A DNA stretch of 64,000 nt, from the NCBI RefSeq assembly GCF_020906515.1, contig NC_085852.1, forward strand, positions 124,001 to 188,000, read 5' to 3'. Shown piece after piece: positions 59,317-64,000 of the stretch. The notes beneath the pieces are model-generated. The model did not search any database. It was not told the origin of the DNA and saw only the letters and a list, made by a program, of their open reading frames with translations. The position numbers were made by a program, and so were the translations under genes. The DNA is from Vanrija pseudolonga (taxonomy: Eukaryota; Basidiomycota; Tremellomycetes; Trichosporonales; Trichosporonaceae). How positions within the stretch are numbered: the first letter of the stretch is position 1; every line of letters begins with the position of its first letter.

Positions 59317-60373
59317 ATGTCTCTCACGATCGAGCACACCGCCTTCCCCACCATCATCAACAAGATCCTCAAGTACGCCGACTTCCCGACGCATCTTGCG
59401 TTCCGTGGCACGTCCAAGGATTTCAAGGCCGCCATCGACAAGTGCGACTTCAAACATGCTTTCCTAATGCATTGGAGATCGACTATATACGATCTAATCT
59501 TCCCTAGGCTCCCGACGTCTCCGATCTGGGGTGTCAACACCCACTTTCCAGCCCGAGCGATCGAGGTTGTTGATGTCGTAACCTATGTCGAGCCCGTTGG
59601 CCGTTGCGATGCCCTGTCTACCGCACAATCCATTCACACCATTCGTCGACTTGGGTTCAAGTCAACAGCCACCCAGTTTGCACTTCCCGTCACTCTTTCC
59701 ACAGTTGTCGACTTCGTCTAAGTCGCAGATGCCACGCCGCTAGGACCCCTAATTTCCATCCGCACTTCCCAGGAGCGGCATATCATCCACCTACGCTTTG
59801 ATCCACAAAATGGGAACCCTTTCGTCCCATCTGTCCTATTCGACCTACGGGGACCCACGGTTGAACTCAAGGAAGTGGTAATCGCCCTGTGGCTTGACTG
59901 CGATTGCAGCGTCATTCACTCTGACGCCGAGGCGCTCGACTCTGACGACGAACCATTTGGCATTGAGGACACCCGCAACGTACGCGTCATCCCTGCGTTG
60001 TTCGTCATCATCACCCAGCTAGCACCGTATTTGATCTACAACGGCAACCTGAAGATTGTTGGGATGGAGAAGATCGGAGATCCTATCCGCTACTTTTACG
60101 AGCCTTTGGAGGCCTTTCTCGCAAGGGACCCATTCGAGCGGGAGTATATCGATGCCATCAGATCGGCCATAACATGCCTCTCGTTCTCGGACTGGTGGGC
60201 CGAGCTCGGCTCTCGAAAGGCCATCCACGGACTATGGAACCCTCTTGCGGAGGTAGAAGTGCGCCCGATCACAGACCCGGCATTGGAGGGAAGGCTGACA
60301 GCGCACCAGGCAGGCCGTGCTGATAGGGCTGAATTTTGAGCCGGTCGGCCGATGCGCTTTTCTCCTTGAATGA
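59317..60373 (+). pseudogene. Acidic-tail subclade F-box-like copy with one stop
   Basis: ATG 59317: MSLTIEHTAFPTIINKILKY, THLAFRGTSKDFKAAIDKCDFKHAFL, HTIRRLGF and STVVDFV, then TAA at 59719-59721. The same frame continues with ISIRTSQERHIIHLRFDP, VVIALWLDCD, LKIVGMEKIGDP and LSFSDWWAELGSRKAIHGLWNPLAEVE. The conserved terminal intron follows (60259-60313, 55 bases, GTGCGC/GCAG with CTGAC branch) and leads to a short non-acidic end (AVLIGLNFEPVGRCAFLLE). An acidic stretch (NDDGGSVVDNHQNDD) lies just beyond in another frame. Sole lesion in the body: one nonsense codon where relatives have Asp or Glu-like residues. Confidence 0.72.
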
Positions 60374-60721
60374 CGACGGCGGCTCAGTCGTCGACAACCA
60401 TCAGAACGACGACACCATTCATCAAGCCAACCAGCGCGCCCCAACGGACGACGTTGAGTGATGAGGACAACTATTCTGATGGCACCACTTTATGTACCCG
60501 TTTTCAACAGCGCCGGGCTGTCACTGACCGCACATGGCACCGTCGAGGGCCAGGACTAATGCTTCTGAATGGTGCGAGGTGCGGAAGGGCCCCGGGTGTC
60601 AAAGAAGCAAGTTGTGCACCGCCTTACTGAGGAATCCCACAGACCGCTTACTGTCGGACCATCAACCAGCTTCGCTGTTCAGTTGCTTTTGTCAATACTC
60701 ATTCACCCGTCTCAACTGGCC
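60374..60721. other. Intergenic spacer
   Basis: Possible remnant of an acidic terminal exon of the previous copy at 60369-60460; otherwise the promoter side of the gene at 60722. Confidence 0.4.
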
Positions 60722-61902
60722 ATGCCGACTGTCATAGACCACACCGCGTTCCCCACCATCGTTGACAGGATCATCCGCTTGGCCGACTTCACAACTATGT
60801 TGGAGGTAGAATACAACAGCGCGCCACTAGTATAAACGCCACAGTGGCGTCGTCTCAATCTGTCTATCGCTCTTATGCTATCAACTTCACGACTCCGTCT
60901 AACTAAGCTTGCGTTCCGCACAACATCCACCAAGTACTGCGCCATCATCGACAACCTCCTCTTCAAGCATGGTCGGTTCGCCTGCGACCGGCCGCAGACG
61001 TGCACTCTCACATTCCCATCTTTTGGCCGCCCACCGGCCGCATGCCCAAGCTTCCGTCTGAGCAACCACATTCTCAGTCGATCCATTGAAGTCGTCGACG
61101 TGAGCATGCCGTGGGTCAGCTTCCACCGTGTCCATATACTTCAGGGTTTGCCCTCTGTGCATACCGTCCGTCGACACGGATTCAGGTCCACCATGACTCA
61201 GTTGAAGTTTGCAAGCGAGGTGCGCACTGCCGTCGACTTTGTCGTGCTGGGGGAGAACATGCCGACTGGGCCTCTGATTTCAATGTCTTCAACCCAAGAA
61301 CGTCACGTCATCCACATTCGCTTTGATCGGCATGAACAGCAGAAGTGCTACCCTTGTGTCCTCTTTGATCTCTGCGGGCCCACGATCAACCTCAAAGAAG
61401 TCGTTATTGCGCTGTGGCCTGACGACATCAACGATGGTACCGAGATATTCACAGCTCCTATCTTGTTGGCCCTCATCGGCGAACTTGTGCCGTATCTCCG
61501 CTTCCACGGAAAGTTGACGATCGTGGGTATAGAGTATCTGTATGGGAGTCATGATACCACATACATCCGACAAGACTTGTGGGAGTTTTTCATCGATTTG
61601 GCAGGAAGCAAGGAGCGTGCTGACGAGATCACTGAGGCCATCTCTTTCGTCACTTTCAAGGAATGGGAGATGCAACTTGGGCGTCGATTCGAGTTGGAGG
61701 GGCTGTGGAGCCCTCTTACAGAGGTAGATGTACGTCTTACCGAAGTTGGGATCGCATGGTCCAGCTGACACCGTGCAAGGTAGATTGGTATCCTGTCTTC
61801 GCGCCTGATCCCGACCCTTCCGACGATGGGAGCCCTCCAGTCAATCCCAGCAGCCCGACAGTACCGACATCTATGCACCAGCCGGCAACCCCGTTGGTGT
61901 AG
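60722..61902 (+). CDS. F-box-like protein with an extra intron, 342 aa
   Basis: Proposed exons 60722-60805, 60908-61729 and 61780-61902. Exon 1: MPTVIDHTAFPTIVDRIIRL, ADFTTMLE. Intron 1 (102 bases, GTAGAA/TAAG) lies inside the head, where no other copy has one; splicing gives TTMLELAFRTTSTKYCAIID. Exon 2: SIEVVDVSMP, VHTVRRHGF, TAVDFVVLGEN, HVIHIRFDRHE, VVIALWPDDIN, LTIVGIEYLYG, ISFVTFKEWEMQLGRRFELEGLWSPLTEVD. Intron 2 (50 bases, GTACGT/CAAG, CTGAC) is at the conserved terminal position; exon 3 gives WYPVFAPDPDPSDDGSPP and a Pro/Ser-rich end. If intron 1 is not spliced the gene is broken. Confidence 0.68.
60786..60894. repeat. Insertion-like segment flanked by 11-base direct repeats
   Basis: ACTTCACAACT at 60786-60796 and ACTTCACGACT at 60884-60894 differ at one base and bracket most of the copy-specific intron. 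Inside lies a perfect 7+1+7 palindrome, ACGCCACAGTGGCGT (60836-60850). The arrangement resembles a small insertion with a target-site duplication. Confidence 0.5.
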
Positions 61903-62095
61903 ACCACCATGGTGCTCTCGGAACCAGTATGTCATAAGAGTGAGGGATGCAAGAGTGCGGCTCGAGCAAGTGTGTTCAGCGGGGGCAAAGCACTTTGACG
62001 TTCCTCGCACCGCATCCTGTGCCACCGACGATCCCCTAAAGCCGACATTTTGTTACTTTTCTCTTTTTCTCATTGACCATTTCTCTCAACACACA

Positions 62096-63240
62096 ATGGC
62101 GCCCAGTATCGACCACACGGCATTCCCAGCCATCGTGGTCAACATTATCCAGCACGCCGACCTCAAGACGCAGCTCGTGTTCTGTCGCACCTCCAAGCAA
62201 CTGTGCGCACTCATCGACAAGAAGCATTTCAAGCACGCCCTGCTCACCGACTTCGAACCTCCACGTTACTACATCGACTTCCCCTCGCTCCCAACGTTCC
62301 CTCCGCACGCCGACAGGTACCCAGTCCTGTACCGCGCCGTCCAGGTCGTCGACGTGAAGCTGGCGGTCGATCCGCCCAGTAGCATCTATCAGCTGGATGG
62401 CGCGACATCCGTGCACACAATCAGGCGCATTGGATGGGTGTCGACCCTGGCGCAATTTGTGTTGCCCGACGACCTGCGCACAGTGGTCGACTTTGTCGAC
62501 GCCGCAGACTACATGGAGGGCCCCCGCATTACGGTGTCCTCTACTCAAGAACGTCACATCCTCCACATTCGCTGGGACCACCGCAAGTGCAATGAAGAGT
62601 GCATTCCGTGTATATCGTTCAACCTGAACGGTCCGTCAATCAACCTCAAGGAATTCGTCATTGCCCTCTGGGCGGGTGACTTGGACGGTGACGAGATTAC
62701 CCAGACCCTGCTGCACATCGTTCTTGACCTCGCCTCCTACCTTCAGTTCGTCGGAAAGATGAAGATTGTCGGGCTCGAGCGGACGGCCATAGGGGGAGAG
62801 GCGAGCAACTTTCAGACCAAAGTCAAGGTGCTGCGACAGCACCTGCTGGCTGGTGTCGGGAAGTTGCCCAAAGTCAAGAACCATGCCGAAGAGCTCGACC
62901 GCGCCATCACGTTCCTCACCTTCGACGAGTGGTGGAAGGAGCTCGGGCAGCGCAAGGAGACAGAGGGCGTCTGGAACCCTTTGGCCAAGATTGATGTAAG
63001 TGGCGTTGGTTATCGGTCAGGGTCTAGCTAAACGGATTGCAGGACGACGACGACAGCACCGACGACGACGGCACCGACGACGACGACGGCTCGAGCTCCG
63101 AATCCGTTGACGAGGACGCTCCCTTGGGCCCATACAGTGACACCGACTTCCATGACTGGCCCGACGATGACGATGTGAACTCGGCCGACATCGCCGAGGG
63201 CATGGAGTTCGACCTTGGCTGGACGCACGGCTGGTATTAA
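62096..63240 (+). CDS. F-box-like protein with Asp-rich tail, 365 aa
   Basis: Exons 62096-62995 and 63043-63240, intron 62996-63042 (47 bases, GTAAGT/GCAG, phase 0). Best preserved member of the acidic-tail subclade: MAPSIDHTAFPAIVVNIIQH, TQLVFCRTSKQLCALIDKKHFKHALL, VQVVDVKLAV, HTIRRIGW, RTVVDFVDAADY, HILHIRWDH, FVIALWAGDLD, MKIVGLERTAIG, LTFDEWWKELGQRKETEGVWNPLAKID. Exon 2 begins with about 20 residues of Asp broken by Ser/Thr/Gly, and stays acidic to the end (SADIAEGMEFDLGWTHGWY). ATG 62096 precedes the head directly; the longer upstream open frame belongs to the previous gene's 3' region. Confidence 0.85.
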
Positions 63241-63558
63241 CGGTTGCGGGGGCAGCTCAATCGCTGCCGCTGGCTGGGTAGATTGCCCTATGACCATCGC
63301 GTATCCGCAGACCCCACAGCGTCTCCCTAGTTAGATCATGGTAGTGTGGTGATGTGCATAGTTATAGACGTCAGACTTGCCTCCACCATGTGTCGAAGCC
63401 CACCGAACACAGTAGCGGGTCCAATCCCGACGCCTAGTGCGGCGGCCACTGGCCACTGGACCCCGCACACACTTTATCCGCCGCTGTTTGTTCCCTCTGC
63501 TGTTGTTTTGTTCTCATCACCAACACTTACTCTGCTCACGCTCAACGCAACAACAACG
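63241..63558. other. Intergenic spacer
   Basis: 318 bases; no gene or relic recognised. Promoter side of the gene at 63559. Confidence 0.45.
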
Positions 63559-64000
63559 ATGACAGTCATCATTGATCACAGGGGGTTTCCGTCCATAATC
63601 CGATCCATCATACACCATTCAGACATGCGGACGAAACTGGCCTTCCGACTCACGTCCAAGGCCTTCAGCACGTACATCGACAAGCTCCTCTTCAAACGTG
63701 CGCTGTTGACCTTGGGCATTCAGGAAGGCGAAGTGCAGTCCCGCCTCTCATTCCCAGTGTTCACTGCGCCGCCCGTTCCACCATTCAACAATGCCGCACA
63801 CTTCCGCGCGATGGAAGTCGTGGACGTCAAGCTCAAGACCGACTGTCCTGGCCGCGAATACTCACTGCGTCGCGCGGTCGCAGTGCACACCATCCGGCGC
63901 ATTGGTTGGTTCTCGACTAGAGCAGAGTTCTACCTGCAGAACGGCGTGCGTACCGTGGTCGACTTTGTAGACGCAGGCCAGACGACGATGGGTGACCCCC
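63559..64000 (+). CDS. F-box-like protein, 5' part, runs off right edge
   Basis: ATG 63559 and 147 open codons to the window end: MTVIIDHRGFPSIIRSIIHH, TKLAFRLTSKAFSTYIDKLLFKRALL, MEVVDVKLKTD, HTIRRIGWFSTRAEFYL, RTVVDFVDAGQT. Clearly the acidic-tail subclade and nearest to the gene at 62096 (shared VVDVKL, HTIRRIGW, RTVVDFVDA). Blocks 4-7 and any terminal intron lie outside the window. The cluster therefore continues to the right. Confidence 0.82.
   Translation, partial: MTVIIDHRGFPSIIRSIIHHSDMRTKLAFRLTSKAFSTYIDKLLFKRALLTLGIQEGEVQSRLSFPVFTAPPVPPFNNAAHFRAMEVVDVKLKTDCPGREYSLRRAVAVHTIRRIGWFSTRAEFYLQNGVRTVVDFVDAGQTTMGDP

Noticed and set aside
59710-59745. A tiny intron removing the TAA at 59719
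   Set aside because: The only GT...AG pair around it spans about 22 bases, shorter than any intron here, and relatives have no intron at this site.
1-64000. CRISPR arrays, tRNA or rRNA genes, retroelements
   Set aside because: No spaced direct repeats of CRISPR type, no cloverleaf or rRNA segment recognised by eye, and no reverse transcriptase, integrase or capsid-like motif in any frame.

Overview
The window looks like nuclear DNA of a GC-rich basidiomycete yeast. The evidence is monocistronic genes on both strands, introns of only 35-60 bases with GT/AG ends and CTGAC- or CTAAC-like branch sites, a fungal Zn(II)2Cys6 regulator, and fungal MFS and ABC transporter remains. Tremellomycetes, probably Trichosporonales, is my best guess from intron style and family flavour; it is an inference, not a match.

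About 50 of the 64 kb is one family: roughly 42 loci (intact genes, lightly broken copies and fragments) encoding 260-420 residue F-box-like proteins. The shared architecture, used as reference below, is: block 1, an N-terminal F-box-like head (D-x-TAYPHI-x5-I, LLALRATSR-x2-R, LFxHxVL); block 2, LP-x2-P-x-K-x3-LDL; block 3, TVVDF-x-D; block 4, RYVLHL-x-W; block 5, VVxVLxP; block 6, LTIVGLE-x-WLPG; block 7, IRF-x-TLEEWW-x2-LGDMK-x-VVGVWP. I see no LRR, WD40 or kelch repeats and no membrane segments. The head suggests SCF ubiquitin-ligase adaptors; the remaining ~300 residues would be the target-binding part.

Layout. 1-0.3 kb: edge of an unknown gene. 0.7-20 kb: plus-strand array, mainly the DSTAYPH subclade, intronless. 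20-29.5 kb: minus strand, several diverged copies and a 4.5 kb fused array holding four complete units and one half unit. 29.1-29.9 kb: an inversion scar (two half genes head-to-head). 30-34.3 kb: minus-strand subclade with 3'-terminal introns and acidic tails. 34.4-46.4 kb: diverged minus-strand copies around a complete Zn2Cys6 transcription factor gene. 47-48.4 kb: an F-box tail fragment abutting a truncated ABC transporter. 48.8-54.2 kb: a more diverged subclade. 54.8-58.5 kb: a deleted MFS transporter and an intact YtcJ-like amidohydrolase. 59.3-64 kb: the acidic-tail subclade again, now on plus, running off the right edge.

The picture is birth-and-death evolution by tandem duplication: neighbouring copies are most alike, their intergenic DNA is also related, and about a dozen copies carry just one or two lesions. 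The few metabolic genes and relics (regulator, MFS, ABC, amidohydrolase) suggest a subtelomere-like accessory region into which the family expanded. Functional statements about the family are inference from the F-box-like head only.
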